This document shows, one piece after another, positions 26,705 to 35,060 of a stretch of 63,628 bases of DNA. This DNA comes from JAICND01 sp040905905 (GTDB lineage: Bacteria > Actinomycetota > Acidimicrobiia > Spongiisociales > ZC4RG35), in the NCBI GenBank assembly GCA_040905905.1, contig JBBDQN010000002.1:1-63628 (forward strand), in the 5' to 3' direction. Made by a program: the position numbers and the translations under genes. The number at the start of each line of letters is the position of its first letter. Positions within the stretch are counted from its first letter, which is position 1. The notes beneath the pieces were generated by a model that saw nothing but the letters and a program-made list of their open reading frames with translations, was not told the DNA's origin and did not search any database.

Positions 26705-27934
26705 ATGACCGGTATCGAAGCAAGTCCGATGGTGTTTCGGAGGCCGCTCGGTGGGCGAGCTTTAGCCGCGGCGCGGTTGGCGTGGATTTCGATAGTCGTG
26801 CCTACGTTGGCTTTAGCGGTCTTTGGTTTTGTTGTGGGGTTCGCCGACCTGACCCTCCTTGGACCCGAGTCGATCTTCGTCGCCCTAGCTCAGGCGAGCA
26901 TCGATCCGGCTATCTCAGTGCTCGTGGGATTGGTCCTGCCGCTGGTCTTGATGACGGTTATCGGGGCTGTGATGTTCTGGAAAAGTCCGGCCGATCCCAT
27001 GGCGCTACTCACATCACTAATGCTCATAACGCTCACGACTGCCTTCAGCCGGTCGACCTCCGCCGCCATCAGCACCGTACCTGAGCTCGGAGTGACGGCA
27101 CGGGGGGTCTTCTTCGTGGGCTTCGGCTCGTTGGTTTTGGTCTTTGCCCTCTTTCCCAACGGTCGCTCAGTACCAACGATGGCGTGGATGTCTGCGCCCG
27201 TTCTGGGCCTCATCGTGGCTTCTCTGCCTGGCCTTACAAAAGTGTTGGCGACCTTCCCAAGTCGGCCGGCCGAAGTCGAAGAACCAACCTGGCTGCTGGA
27301 CATGATGGTTGTCATCGCCGTGTCCTCATTCGTGGTCATCTGTCAGGTATATCGTTACCGAACCGTGTCCACGAACCGCGAACGCTTGCAGGCAAAGTGG
27401 GTGATCCTGCCGCTTGGCATCTTGTTCGCGCAGATCTTCCTGCTCTTTGTCCTAGCTCAACCGGTCTTCGGACTAGGCGATGCGTTTGCCGGCTGGGCTC
27501 AGCTGTCAGTGGTTCCCGTTTCGCTCATGCTTCCCGTCGGGATAGCGGCCGCCGTTCTCCGATACCGGCTTTACGACATCGAACGAATCGTTTCTCGCAC
27601 AGTCTCGTACAGCCTCCTGACCGCCCTTCTATTCGGCGTGTTCGCCGCGCTTGTCTTTGTGCTGCGAGAACTGACGCCCGGACAGGGCGACCTGGCCGTG
27701 GCAGGCTCAACGCTGGGGGTTGCTGCTCTAGCCAACCCGATGCGAACCCGGATTCAGCGAGCGGTCGATCTTCGTTTCAATCGTGCCTACACAGACACCG
27801 CGCGAACCTTGTCGGAAATCACCAACACCCTGCGAACGACCAGCGACCTCGACGCAGTCGTTGCTCAGTTGCACAGCGCGGTGGACCGGTCGTTCCAACC
27901 CGCGTCGCTGTCAGTCTGGGTGCGATCGTCCTGA
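26705..27934 (+). CDS. Multi-pass membrane protein like the sensor half of actinobacterial histidine kinases, without a kinase domain
   Basis: A 409-residue protein with about nine hydrophobic segments between residues 20 and 320, then about 70 soluble residues (RAVDLRFNRAYTDTARTLSEI). The blocks LQAKWVILPLG, LRYRLYDIERIVSRTVSYSLLTALL and RIQRAVDLRFNR are typical of the membrane input domain seen in many actinobacterial sensor kinases. The kinase domain that would normally follow is absent: the frame stops at 27934 and the next gene is on the other strand. It could be a truncated kinase or a stand-alone sensor. Confidence 0.7.
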   Translation: MTGIEASPMVFRRPLGGRALAAARLAWISIVVPTLALAVFGFVVGFADLTLLGPESIFVALAQASIDPAISVLVGLVLPLVLMTVIGAVMFWKSPADPMALLTSLMLITLTTAFSRSTSAAISTVPELGVTARGVFFVGFGSLVLVFALFPNGRSVPTMAWMSAPVLGLIVASLPGLTKVLATFPSRPAEVEEPTWLLDMMVVIAVSSFVVICQVYRYRTVSTNRERLQAKWVILPLGILFAQIFLLFVLAQPVFGLGDAFAGWAQLSVVPVSLMLPVGIAAAVLRYRLYDIERIVSRTVSYSLLTALLFGVFAALVFVLRELTPGQGDLAVAGSTLGVAALANPMRTRIQRAVDLRFNRAYTDTARTLSEITNTLRTTSDLDAVVAQLHSAVDRSFQPASLSVWVRSS

Positions 27935-27956
27935 GATCAACTAATGGCCGCTCGCT

Positions 27957-29903
27957 TCAGCGCCGCGAGCGACGCCGCTCAGGTTTGGTAGCCGGTGTCG
28001 GCAGGTCGACGACCTTCGCCAACTCCATGTAAGGATCGGTCTTGTGCGGGATCGCCATTGCTGCCACGAAGTGCTCCTGAAATCTTGGCTCCACAGCCGT
28101 CTCTACCTTCTCGACGGACAGCGCCACCTCTTCGATCTCCTGGCGGGCGACCCCCGACAACAACGCCATCATCGCCCCAACGCCGGCAGCGTTCCCGGCC
28201 GCCGAAACCCGTTCGAGGTCGCAGTCGGGAATCATTCCCAGGACCATCGCGTACATCGGGTCGATATGAGACCCGAAGGCTCCGGCCAGGCGGATCTGGT
28301 CAACCTGATCGACGCCATAGTGATCCATCAAGAGACGCGCACCGGCATGTAACGCTGCCTTGGCCAGTTGGATCGCTCTCACGTCGTTCTGGGTGATCTC
28401 GATCCGTGGCTCCTCGCTCAACACATACGAGAAGGTCCGCTCTCGGGCAACCACCCGGTCAGATCCTGGTCGCTCGACGATGGTGCCGTCGGCAGCGATC
28501 ACTCCGGCCAGATATAGCTCGGCGATGACCTCGATGATCCCCGATCCACAGATCCCGGTTACCACCGACCGGTCGAACCCTTCCTGGTCCGACCATTGTT
28601 CCTGTCCGATCACCTGGAAACGCGCTTGCAGGGTCTCTTTGTCCACCCGCACCCGTTCGATTGCTCCCGGTGCCGCCCTCTGGCCCGACGAGATCTGGGC
28701 ACCCTCAAAGGCCGGGCCGGTTGGGCTTGAGGCCGCCAGCAAGCGATTTCGATTGCCGAGGACCAACTCGGCGTTGGTGCCCACGTCGACCAGCAGCTGC
28801 AGTTCGTCCCGCCGGTGAGGCCCTTCCGAGAGGACCGCCCCGGCGGCATCGGCGCCGACATGGCCGGCGATACAGGGCAGGGTGTAGACCCAAGCGCCGG
28901 GGTTAACTGACAACCCGAGGGAAGTAGCCGGAGTATGCAGGGCTGAGGTAGTGACCAATGCGAACGGAGCCGTTCCCAGCTCCCGCGGATCAAAGCCCAA
29001 CACCAGGTGGTGCATGATCGGGTTGCCGACCACGGTCAGCTCAAGGATGTCATCCCGATCCACCTTTGCTTCCGCCACGAGCTCGCCGATCAGATCATCG
29101 AGCGCGTTGCGAACGACACTCGTGAGCCGCTCGGCCCCACCTTCGTTCATCATCACGTATGAGACCCTGCTCATCAGGTCCTCGCCAAAACCGATCTGCG
29201 GGTTCATGCGTCCCGCAGAGGCCAGCACTGCCCCCGTGGTCAGGTCGCAGAGGTGACCGGCGATGGTCGTAGAGCCGACATCGAACGCCACCCCCACCAT
29301 CAGATCGCGAAAACCAGGCCAGATTGCAATGATCTCGTCCCCAGCGCGGACCGCGATGGTCACTTTCCACTCGCCCTTGCGCAGGGCGACCTGCAGCGCC
29401 GACAGCACGGACGGCAGCACTCCGAGCCCGGTCAGCTGCCACTGTTTGGCCAAGGCTTCATGTACCCGTTCGAGATCGCCGGTAGGGCTGGCGAGATCGG
29501 GTTCGACCACCTCTATGTAGTGCAGGCGCACGACCGGATCCACGGGCAGGGCATCGACCCCCGCCCTCTTTCGCACCACCTGGCGGTGAACCTGACTCTC
29601 GGCGGGGACATCGATCACGACGTCATCGAGAATGAGGGCGGCACAACCCAGCCGGTGGCCCTCCCCCAGCGGACGCTTGGCGTGATAGTCGGTCTCGGTG
29701 GCCGCCAGAGGTGAAAGTCGACCCTCTCTCGCCTCGATGCCGGGCCGGCTCCCGATCGTGACCTGGCAACGGCCACAGATCCCCCGCCCACCGCAAACCG
29801 AATCGAGGTCGACTCCCAAGGTCCGGGCGGCATCGAGCACCGAAGTGCCTTCCGGGAATGATCCCCGTCGCCCCGAAGGGGTGAAGACCACGTGTTTGGT
29901 CAT
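27957..29903 (-). CDS. Reductive activator of corrinoid enzymes (RACE; [2Fe-2S] + ASKHA/DUF4445)
   Basis: A 648-residue protein. The N-terminal ferredoxin domain carries CGGRGICGRC at about residues 37-46 plus a later LGCAA. A linker and a large ASKHA-type ATPase-like region follow (VGVAFDVGSTTIAGHL, LTVVGNPIMHH, LLVDVGTNAELVLGN, GICGSGIIEVIAELYLAG, RLAGAFGSHIDP). RACE proteins use ATP to reduce accidentally oxidised Co(II) corrinoid back to Co(I). It is the last gene of the corrinoid operon, seven bases after the methyltransferase, which fits that role exactly. The ATG at 29903 (MTKHVVFTPSG) is chosen over an in-frame start at 30023. Confidence 0.92.
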   Translation of the reverse strand: MTKHVVFTPSGRRGSFPEGTSVLDAARTLGVDLDSVCGGRGICGRCQVTIGSRPGIEAREGRLSPLAATETDYHAKRPLGEGHRLGCAALILDDVVIDVPAESQVHRQVVRKRAGVDALPVDPVVRLHYIEVVEPDLASPTGDLERVHEALAKQWQLTGLGVLPSVLSALQVALRKGEWKVTIAVRAGDEIIAIWPGFRDLMVGVAFDVGSTTIAGHLCDLTTGAVLASAGRMNPQIGFGEDLMSRVSYVMMNEGGAERLTSVVRNALDDLIGELVAEAKVDRDDILELTVVGNPIMHHLVLGFDPRELGTAPFALVTTSALHTPATSLGLSVNPGAWVYTLPCIAGHVGADAAGAVLSEGPHRRDELQLLVDVGTNAELVLGNRNRLLAASSPTGPAFEGAQISSGQRAAPGAIERVRVDKETLQARFQVIGQEQWSDQEGFDRSVVTGICGSGIIEVIAELYLAGVIAADGTIVERPGSDRVVARERTFSYVLSEEPRIEITQNDVRAIQLAKAALHAGARLLMDHYGVDQVDQIRLAGAFGSHIDPMYAMVLGMIPDCDLERVSAAGNAAGVGAMMALLSGVARQEIEEVALSVEKVETAVEPRFQEHFVAAMAIPHKTDPYMELAKVVDLPTPATKPERRRSRR

Positions 29904-29910
29904 GACCTGG

Positions 29911-30807
29911 TCAACCGCGGCGGCGGCGGTTCTCCCGGCGACGGGAGTCCTCGCCTGCCGCAGGGGGCTGGCGGTACGTGCGGATCCAGATGGCGCAGTT
30001 GAGGTCGTGGCCGGCGAGCACATCCGCGGCCAGAATTGCCTGGCGAATTTCCGCCTCCAGTGGATTGGTAATGGCAGAGGTCATCCCTGCACCGATGGCC
30101 ATGGACAAGAAGGCGGCATTGATCCCGGCCCGATTGGGAAGGCCAAACGAGACGTTGGAAGCGCCACAGGTTGTGTTGACGCCGAGTTCGTTGCGGAGGC
30201 GGCCCACCAGATGGAATACCTGGCGACCGGCCGTTCCTATCGCTCCGATCGGCATCACCAGTGGGTCGACAATCACGTCTTCTTTCGAGATTCCGTAGTC
30301 GGCGGCGCGGTTGACGATCTTCTTTGCCACCTCGAAGCGGATATCGGGATCCTCAGAGATGCCTGTCTCGTCATTGGAGATAGCCACCACTGCCGCTCCG
30401 TGTTTGGCCACCAGAGGCAGCACCCGCTCCATACGCTCCTCCTCCCCGGTCACCGAGTTGACCAGAGCTTTGCCTCCATATACCGCCAGCCCTGCTTCGA
30501 GAGCTTCGACGATCGAGGAGTCGATCGAAAGGGGGCGGTCGGTAATTGACTGCACAAGGGTGACGGCCTGGGCGAGGAGGGCGGGCTCGTCGGCCAAGGG
30601 GATGCCGGCGTTGACATCAAGCATGTGGGCACCGGCCTCGACCTGGGCAAGGGCATCCTTCTCCACCCGGGAAAAGTCGCCGTTGCGCATCTCTTCCGCC
30701 AGGAGCTTGCGGCCCGTGGGATTGATTCGTTCGCCGATCAGCACGAAAGGTCGCTCGAAACCGATCACCACCTCCCGGGTTGCCGAAGAGACAAAGGTGT
30801 CGGTCAT
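29911..30807 (-). CDS. Methyltetrahydrofolate:corrinoid protein methyltransferase (MtvA/AcsE-like, pterin-binding)
   Basis: A 298-residue pterin-binding TIM-barrel protein: FVLIGERINPTGRKLLAEEM at the N-terminus, AGAHMLDVNAGIP, RPLSIDSSIVEALEAGL, KALVNSVTGEE and TTCGASNVSFGLPNR. It would move the methyl group between the corrinoid protein and THF. The C-terminal 30 residues are an Arg-rich tail. It overlaps the small 'virulence factor' gene by four bases upstream and is followed by RACE, forming one operon with the corrinoid protein. Confidence 0.92.
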   Translation of the reverse strand: MTDTFVSSATREVVIGFERPFVLIGERINPTGRKLLAEEMRNGDFSRVEKDALAQVEAGAHMLDVNAGIPLADEPALLAQAVTLVQSITDRPLSIDSSIVEALEAGLAVYGGKALVNSVTGEEERMERVLPLVAKHGAAVVAISNDETGISEDPDIRFEVAKKIVNRAADYGISKEDVIVDPLVMPIGAIGTAGRQVFHLVGRLRNELGVNTTCGASNVSFGLPNRAGINAAFLSMAIGAGMTSAITNPLEAEIRQAILAADVLAGHDLNCAIWIRTYRQPPAAGEDSRRRENRRRRG

Positions 30808-31124
30808 CCGTTGCTCAACCGTCCCCCGTTGCCGGCCACCTCGTTGAGAACTTCCGGAGTGAACTCGGCTTCAAGGCGCGCCGCCACCTCGGCCACCTCT
30901 GCCTCAAGATCGGCTCCGCACGGATTTGTGACCCGCTGCCACTCGGCTAGATATTCATCTGTACCGAACAGCCCCGCGTACATGGCCGCCCGGTCGATGG
31001 CCACCTGGAATCGGGCTGACAGCTCTCGTTTGGCTGACTCGCGGCCTCGCCTGGCGATCACCTGGGCCGGGATGTCGCGCCAGCTGATGACTGTGAGTTG
31101 GGGCTCATTGGAACGGGTGCTCAT
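30804..31124 (-). CDS. Small 'virulence factor' (PF13769-like) protein in the corrinoid operon
   Basis: A 106-residue protein: TVISWRDIPAQVIARRG, then KRELSARFQVAIDRAAMYAGLFGTDEYLAEWQR and a helical C-terminus. It resembles the small family named 'virulence factor', whose function is unknown to me. It overlaps both neighbours by four bases (ATGA), so it is tightly coupled to the methyl-transfer genes. Its position suggests a part in corrinoid-dependent methyl transfer rather than virulence (inference). Confidence 0.75.
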   Translation of the reverse strand: MSTRSNEPQLTVISWRDIPAQVIARRGRESAKRELSARFQVAIDRAAMYAGLFGTDEYLAEWQRVTNPCGADLEAEVAEVAARLEAEFTPEVLNEVAGNGGRLSNG

Positions 31125-31735
31125 GCCGCTTCTCCACCCCGATTGGCGATCTCAACCAGCACCGGCTGGAAGTCACCGTATCCCACATGGACATGTTCGA
31201 ACTCGAGTCCCAGTCGATCAGCAGCCTCGGCGGCCCCGGTCACCAGTTCGGGCCTGTTGGTCTGGGACAGGTAGACCAACCGGCGGTAGTTGCGGAAGTA
31301 CTCGTCACGAAGTTGTGGCCACCGATCAAGGCCGAGGCCGTGCCAAACGAGACGGTCGAAGTGTTTGGCGAGGTAGTCGGTCAGATAAAACGTGGCGGGA
31401 TCGTCTTGATGCAGGGCTGCGAATTGCACCGACCCTGCGAAGAACTCGTAGCAGTGGGCCCCGGGCAGGCGCTCCACTCCCCGGCGCTCCAACATGCGAT
31501 CGAGCATCCCGCCGGTTCCGCAGTCGGCATAACCGACAAACACCTGCGAGTAGCGGCCCGCCGCCCGATCGAGCCGCTCCTCCACTGCGTCGGTGATGAG
31601 CTGGGGGGTGTTGTGCAGAATGGCAGGAAGGCATTCGACATCGACCCAGCCGAGGTGGTTGAGCTTGATCACGTCCAACAGCTCCCGGGCCAGGGCGCCG
31701 CAGGCAATCACCAAGAGCCGGTCCGGCTCCTCCAC
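31121..31735 (-). CDS. DUF1638-family protein in the corrinoid operon
   Basis: A 204-residue protein with the DUF1638 signatures: LLVIACGALARELLDVI at the N-terminus, LPAILHNTP, VFVGYADCGTGGMLD and PGAHCYEFFAG. Conserved Cys and His residues suggest metal or cofactor binding. The family is widely found beside MttB-type methyltransferases and corrinoid proteins, but its biochemical role is not established as far as I know. It shares a base with the corrinoid gene stop and overlaps the next gene by four bases. Confidence 0.82.
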   Translation of the reverse strand: MEEPDRLLVIACGALARELLDVIKLNHLGWVDVECLPAILHNTPQLITDAVEERLDRAAGRYSQVFVGYADCGTGGMLDRMLERRGVERLPGAHCYEFFAGSVQFAALHQDDPATFYLTDYLAKHFDRLVWHGLGLDRWPQLRDEYFRNYRRLVYLSQTNRPELVTGAAEAADRLGLEFEHVHVGYGDFQPVLVEIANRGGEAA

Positions 31736-32433
31736 TAGTCCTCACCCGCTGTGAGTCGGCGAGCCAGCACGAGCGCGGATGCCGTCTCGGAAGCCACCGC
31801 GGCGTCGCGGCAGTAGGCATCGGCACCGATCGCCCTACCGAACTCCTCGTTCAACGGAGCGCCACCCACCAGGACGATGTAGTCGTCGCGCATCCCTTTC
31901 TCTTTGAGGGTGTCGATGACCACCTTCATGTATGGCATGGTCGTGGTGAGCAGCGCTGACATGCCGAGGATGTCGGGTTTGTGCTCCTCAAGAGCGGCGA
32001 TGAACTTGTCGGCGTCGGTGTTGATGCCAAGGTTGATTACCTCAAAACCCGCGCCTTCCAGCATCATTGCCACCAGGTTCTTGCCGATGTCATGGATGTC
32101 TCCCTTGACGGTGCCGATGACGACTTTGCCGATGGTGTCGGCTCCGGTCTCGGCGAGCAGCGGGCGGAGAATCTCCATCCCTGCCTTCATGGCGTTGGCG
32201 GCCAGCAACACCTCGGGCACAAAGAGGATCCCGTCTCGGAAGTCGATTCCGACGATGCGCATTCCCTCGACCAGCGCATCGTTCAATACCCGCTGGGCGT
32301 CCCAACCACGGCCCAGCAGGATGTTGGTCCCCTCGACGATCTCGGGGGCCAACCCGTCATAGAGGTCGTCATGCATCTGCGTGACGAGGTCGTCGTCGGA
32401 AAGGGCGCTCAGGTCGAGGTCGTCATCGGCCAT
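31735..32433 (-). CDS. Corrinoid (B12-binding) methyl-carrier protein, MttC-like
   Basis: A 232-residue protein. A four-helix cap domain covers about residues 10-95 (GRGWDAQRVLNDALVEGMRIVGIDF, LAANAMKAGM). The Rossmann B12 domain carries the base-off/His-on motif GDIHDIGKN (His114), then ALLTTTMPYM and LVGGAPLNEEFGRAIGADAY. It shuttles a methyl group on cobalt between an MttB-type methyltransferase and the pterin methyltransferase. The ATG at 32433 has CTGGAG seven bases upstream; the open frame runs on to 32523 through the palindrome. It is the first gene of the corrinoid operon and the only corrinoid protein in this window. Confidence 0.93.
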   Translation of the reverse strand: MADDDLDLSALSDDDLVTQMHDDLYDGLAPEIVEGTNILLGRGWDAQRVLNDALVEGMRIVGIDFRDGILFVPEVLLAANAMKAGMEILRPLLAETGADTIGKVVIGTVKGDIHDIGKNLVAMMLEGAGFEVINLGINTDADKFIAALEEHKPDILGMSALLTTTMPYMKVVIDTLKEKGMRDDYIVLVGGAPLNEEFGRAIGADAYCRDAAVASETASALVLARRLTAGED

Positions 32434-32450
32434 TTGTTTGCTCCAGGGAA

Positions 32451-32485
32451 GTTCCACGATGTGGGTTTGTGCTGTATCTTGGAAC
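32451..32485. promoter_or_regulatory. 35-bp palindromic operator between the corrinoid operon and the dehydrogenase-etf operon
   Basis: GTTCCACGAT...ATCTTGGAAC, 35 bp from first G to last C. It matches the site at 20066-20100 in both outer GTTCCA/TGGAAC arms, in the GAT/ATC steps and in the inner GATGTGGG. It lies 17 bases upstream of the corrinoid start and 67 bases upstream of the divergent dehydrogenase start, so it could control both directions. Confidence 0.72.
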
Positions 32486-32552
32486 ATTAGTTGAGGTCCG
32501 CAGGACTGTCTACGAGACACCAAGATGCAGCTACCAGTGAGAGGAAACCAGT

Positions 32553-35060
32553 GTGAGTGATCTGCCCGCCAGCGCCCGGGTAGTCGTGATCGGTGCCGGA
32601 ATCGTCGGCAACTCGGTGGTCGGCCATCTAGCCGAGTTGGGCTGGCGCGACATCGTCCAGATCGACAAGGGACCGCTCCCCAATCCGGGTGGGTCGACCG
32701 GCCACGCTTCCAACTTCATCTTCCCAGTCGATCACAACAAAGAGATGGCGATGCTCACCCTCGACAGCCAGCGCCAGTACGAGGACATGGGAGTGAACGT
32801 CTTCTGCGGCGGGATCGAGGTGGCCCGGACACCCGAGCGTCTGGAGGAGCTGCGGCGGCGGATGAGCTCGGCCAAGACCTGGGACATGGAAGCCCACCTG
32901 GTGAGCCCGGCCGAGATCAAGCAGTTGGTGCCTTTCATCAACGAGCAGATCCTCCTGGGCGGCGCCTTTTACCCCACGGTGTCGGCGGTCGATTCGCTCC
33001 GGGCCGGGACCATCTTCCGCGAGCGAGCCCAGAGCCAGGGCGCCTTGCAGACCTTTGCCAACACTGAGATCCTCGGGATCGAAACTCACCGCGGTCGAGT
33101 CAGGGCCGTGGTCACCGATCGAGGCCGAGTCGAGGCTGACTACGTCGTGATCGCCTGTGGAGTGTGGAGCCCTCGGATCGCCCGAATGGCCGGTGCCACC
33201 ATTCCGCTCACCCCGGCGGTCCACCAGATGATCGATGTCGGCCCCATCCCCGTCCTGCAGGAGTCGGGAAAAGAACTGGCCTTCCCGATCGTCCGCGACA
33301 TGGACACTTTCATGTACGAGCGGCAGACGGCCGGGTCGATGGAGGTCGGTTCGTACGCCCATCGTCCGATCTTTCACTCACCGGACGAGATCCCCTCGTT
33401 GGCCGCAGCCCGCCTCTCCCCAACCGAGCTCCCCTTCACCGCCGATGATTTCGATGACCAGTTGGAAGACGCCCTGGAGTTGATGCCCGACATCCTCAGC
33501 GGCGCCGAGATCAAGTACGCCGTCAACGGGCTGCTGTCGCTGACCCCCGACGCGATGCCGCTGATCGGAGAGACGGTGGAGGTGCGCAACCTCTGGTCCG
33601 CCGCCGCGATTTGGATCAAGGAAGGCCCGGGTACCGGCCGGGCGGTGGCGGAGTGGATGACCAATGGCTACCCGGAACTCGACCCCCACGCCTCCGACAT
33701 TGCCCGTTTCTATCCATATGCCCGCACCGAGCATCACGTCCGGGCGCGCTGCGCCGAGCATTTCAACAAGACTTACGGCATCGTCCATCCCCGCGAGCAA
33801 TGGGCATCCGAGCGAAACAAACGGATGTCGCCCTTCCACACCCGGACTCAGGCTCTGGGTGCGGTCTATTTCGAAGCGGGAGGTTGGGAACGGCCCCACT
33901 GGTACGAATCCAACGTCCCGCTGGTGGCCGAATACGGGATCGAGGACCGGCCGCACGAATGGGACCGGCGCTGGTGGTCGCCGATTCAGAACGCCGAGCA
34001 CCTTGCCCTGCGGGAGCGGGTCGGAATGGTCGACCTCTCCCCGTTCGTCATTTTCGACTTCACCGGTCCCGGGGTGGTCGACTATCTCCAGCATCTGACG
34101 GTCAACAATGTCGATGTGGCGTCGGGAAGGTCGGTCTACACGCCGCTCCTGACCGAGTCGGGAGGTTTCAAGGCGGATCTCACCATCATGCGGCTGGGGG
34201 ACGAACATTTCCGGGTTATCACCGGAGCCTTCGACGGACCTCGAGACAAACACTGGTTCAGAATCCATCTTCCCGAAGACGGCTCGGTCCACTTTGAGGA
34301 TCTGACGTCGGCTTTCGTCACCATCGGCGTGTGGGGACCAAAGGCCCGGGACCTGGTCCAGTCGATCACGGACCACGATCTTTCCAACGAAGCATTCCCC
34401 TACGGCTCCACCCAGGCGGTGGACTTCGGTTCGATCAACGCCCGCCTGTTCCGCATCTCTTATGTGGGCGACCTTGGCTGGGAGATCTACGTGCCCGCCG
34501 AGCAGGGGATGCCGATGTGGGACCGCCTCTGGGAAGCCGGTCAAGCCTTCGGGGTAGCCCCCGTCGGCGCCGGGGTCTATGGAACCACCGGGCGGATCGA
34601 GAAGGGCTACCGGCTGATGGGGGCAGAGTTGGAGAGCGAATACAACCCGGTCGAGGCGGGCCTTGCCCGTCCCCGGGTGAAGGCCGCGGACTTCATCGGC
34701 AAGGAGGCCTATCTCAAGGCTCGCCAGGAGGAGCCGGCGGCGATCCTCTGCACATTGACAGTGGAGGATCACGTGTCTCCTCGAGATGGGATCAAGCGCT
34801 ACCCGACCGGTCGGGAGCCGATCACGACCGCATCCGGAGAACGGATAGTCGATCGCAAGGGCCGCCCCTCTTATGTGACCACGGCAGGGGCGGGACCATC
34901 CGTGGGTAAGTATCTGCTCATGGCCTACCTGCCTCCCGAGCACGCCGTGGAAGGCAACGACCTGGCCGTCATGTACATGAACGAGCTCTACCCGGTAAAG
35001 GTAGTGGTGGTCGGCTCGACGCCGTTCTTTGATCCCAAAGACGAGCGAATGAAAGCGTGA
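32553..35060 (+). CDS. Dimethylglycine dehydrogenase-like FAD/THF oxidoreductase (copy 1)
   Basis: An 835-residue protein of the DMGDH/sarcosine dehydrogenase group. The FAD-binding motif is VVVIGAGIVGNS at residues 10-21. GSTGHASNF has a His at the position of the covalent flavin His in mammalian DMGDH (GSTWHAAG). The N-terminal DAO domain occupies the first 400 residues or so, and the C-terminal half is a GcvT-like folate-binding domain (NAEHLALRERVGMVDLS, YTPLLTESGGFKADLT, GYRLMGAELESEYNPVEAGL). It would demethylate an N-methyl amino acid, pass electrons to ETF and trap the one-carbon unit on THF. The GTG start has GAGAGG upstream, and etfB overlaps its stop. Confidence 0.9.
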   Translation: MSDLPASARVVVIGAGIVGNSVVGHLAELGWRDIVQIDKGPLPNPGGSTGHASNFIFPVDHNKEMAMLTLDSQRQYEDMGVNVFCGGIEVARTPERLEELRRRMSSAKTWDMEAHLVSPAEIKQLVPFINEQILLGGAFYPTVSAVDSLRAGTIFRERAQSQGALQTFANTEILGIETHRGRVRAVVTDRGRVEADYVVIACGVWSPRIARMAGATIPLTPAVHQMIDVGPIPVLQESGKELAFPIVRDMDTFMYERQTAGSMEVGSYAHRPIFHSPDEIPSLAAARLSPTELPFTADDFDDQLEDALELMPDILSGAEIKYAVNGLLSLTPDAMPLIGETVEVRNLWSAAAIWIKEGPGTGRAVAEWMTNGYPELDPHASDIARFYPYARTEHHVRARCAEHFNKTYGIVHPREQWASERNKRMSPFHTRTQALGAVYFEAGGWERPHWYESNVPLVAEYGIEDRPHEWDRRWWSPIQNAEHLALRERVGMVDLSPFVIFDFTGPGVVDYLQHLTVNNVDVASGRSVYTPLLTESGGFKADLTIMRLGDEHFRVITGAFDGPRDKHWFRIHLPEDGSVHFEDLTSAFVTIGVWGPKARDLVQSITDHDLSNEAFPYGSTQAVDFGSINARLFRISYVGDLGWEIYVPAEQGMPMWDRLWEAGQAFGVAPVGAGVYGTTGRIEKGYRLMGAELESEYNPVEAGLARPRVKAADFIGKEAYLKARQEEPAAILCTLTVEDHVSPRDGIKRYPTGREPITTASGERIVDRKGRPSYVTTAGAGPSVGKYLLMAYLPPEHAVEGNDLAVMYMNELYPVKVVVVGSTPFFDPKDERMKA

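Noticed and set aside
33378..34943. A 521-codon open frame antisense to the first DMGDH-like gene
   Set aside because: Composition and position match an antisense shadow; the plus-strand protein explains the region fully.
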